Source of the DNA: Bordetella genomosp. 4
Lineage (GTDB): Bacteria > Pseudomonadota > Gammaproteobacteria > Burkholderiales > Burkholderiaceae_B
DNA length: 64,000 bases
Direction: 5' to 3'
NCBI RefSeq assembly: GCF_002261185.1
Contig: NZ_NEVQ01000022.1
Coordinates: 186,001-250,000, forward strand
Both the position numbers and the translations under genes were made by a program. The notes below the pieces were generated by a model. The model was not told the DNA's origin. It searched no databases and saw only the letters and a list, made by a program, of their open reading frames with translations. Positions 63,267 through 64,000 of the stretch are shown here, one piece after another; within the stretch, counting starts at the first letter, position 1, and each line of letters opens with the position of its first letter.

Positions 63267-63794
63267 TTATTGCGGCGTCGGAGGGTCTTGCCTGCGCACG
63301 AACTCCAGCACATCCCCATTTCGCACGTTGAATGTCAGATGACGCGGCGCACCGCCACTATCCAGGGTAAACGACCGAATATCCGACAAAGCACGCAAAT
63401 ACGAGGCTTCCAGCTGGGCACGGTCCGGCGACGCACACGCCATGCGAGTCGCCCCCTGTATAGAAATCGACAGTTTCCCATCCTGCAAGCGATAATTGCC
63501 CATATAGCGATTACACCCGGAAAACCCATTGACCCGATATGTTTGGCCTTGGGCCAAAAATACCAACTGAATAGGTTCACCATTGTCACCATGCGGAATC
63601 GCCCGTTGATCACCTGGCGCGCTCACCCAGCGGGTCAGCTCCCAGCTGGTCTGGGCCAACGAATCTGCACTGGTGGCCGCATTGCTGGCCGCAGCGCCCT
63701 CTGCCGTAGCATGGCCGGTTGTGCTGGCACACCCCGCCATCCCGACAAGTAGACCGGCAAGTATCACGTTACGCACATGCAACCAAGTGAACAT
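63267..63794 (-). CDS. META-domain (HslJ-like) lipoprotein
   Basis: 175 residues. A lipoprotein signal (NVILAGLLVGMAGC) with Cys at about residue 21 as the likely lipidation site is followed by an Ala/Thr-rich linker and one META domain: LAQTSWELTRW, FSGCNRYMGNYRLQDGKLSI, then ATRMACASPD. HslJ/META proteins are outer-membrane-linked and tied to stress or novobiocin resistance, with unclear mechanism. The start is ATG 63794, because GGAG lies about 7 nt upstream and the signal peptide begins there. Confidence 0.82.
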   Translation of the reverse strand: MFTWLHVRNVILAGLLVGMAGCASTTGHATAEGAAASNAATSADSLAQTSWELTRWVSAPGDQRAIPHGDNGEPIQLVFLAQGQTYRVNGFSGCNRYMGNYRLQDGKLSISIQGATRMACASPDRAQLEASYLRALSDIRSFTLDSGGAPRHLTFNVRNGDVLEFVRRQDPPTPQ

Positions 63795-64000
63795 CTTTGC
63801 ACTCCAACTTATTTGTACACTTATTAACTGTAACGCGGACTTCGGCCCGCATCGCGCCATATGACACACAGCGTCACACAAGATTGCCCTTCACATCTCG
63901 TCTGTTACAGCCTGGCGATCTATCCTTGATCCGCGCGAATTGGACATTAGCTCAGATTTGCCGCGTGCATCCTGCACGGCTCGTCCTGAGCCATAACACA

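Overview
This window looks like the chromosome of a betaproteobacterium of the order Burkholderiales, most likely an Alcaligenaceae member (Bordetella/Achromobacter/Pusillimonas type). The evidence is gene content and style: Coq7, MlrC-type M81 peptidases, TRAP and CaiB genes, a tandem glycine riboswitch before gcvT, an mrp-tamA-tamB-dcd string next to metG, and GC-rich intergenic repeats. No rRNA, tRNA, CRISPR array, prophage or transposase gene is visible. The genus is inference.

Layout. 1-0.5 kb: 5' part of a GlcD-type FAD oxidase. 0.8-2.2 kb: phosphomanno/phosphoglucomutase. 2.3-13.8 kb: a minus-strand polysaccharide operon in which genes overlap by ATGA/TGATG or sit close together: initiating sugar-phosphate transferase, UDP-GalNAcA dehydrogenase (WbpO type), UDP-GlcNAc 4-epimerase (WbpP type), a MurJ-family flippase, four GT4 glycosyltransferases and an AsnB-like amidotransferase. 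Together they suggest a glycan containing GalNAcA or its amide. 13.8-14.7 kb is non-coding but holds a strong small-RNA candidate with exposed anti-Shine-Dalgarno motifs. 14.7-17.1 kb: coq7, an OsmC-like gene and thyA. 17.1-24.9 kb: a catabolic module (two CaiB CoA-transferases, a MaoC dehydratase, a complete TRAP transporter, a solute-binding-fold protein without signal peptide, an IclR regulator) lying between thyA and folA. 25.6-28.5 kb: divergent MocR regulator and omega-amino-acid aminotransferase. 29.0-37.3 kb: an oligopeptide ABC transporter operon bracketed by two M81 peptidases. 37.6-39.8 kb: a YdgA/DUF945 protein. 39.9-44.7 kb: gcvTHP under a tandem glycine riboswitch. 44.7-45.5 kb: gene-free and packed with repeats. 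45.5-47.7 kb: TPR protein, Mn-type SOD and ZIP transporter behind a Fur-like box. 47.9-52.7 kb: BaiN-like flavoprotein, basic amino acid decarboxylase, a small unknown protein and dcd. 52.8-59.6 kb: tamB, tamA and mrp. 59.7-63.8 kb: a small membrane protein, metG, trhO and a META-domain lipoprotein.

The most unusual signal is in the gene-free stretch at 44.7-45.5 kb. Two 134-bp elements in opposite orientation have the same architecture: a 34-bp arm, a 66-nt core and a 34-bp arm. Their cores are homologous, and 8 of the 11 core differences are four compensatory base-pair changes. The outer 27 bp of the arms are unrelated between the two copies, yet self-complementary in each. This behaves like a small structured, possibly mobile, non-coding element that resides in hairpins. 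A third, larger nested inverted repeat lies at 28.57-28.78 kb and appears to be a different family.
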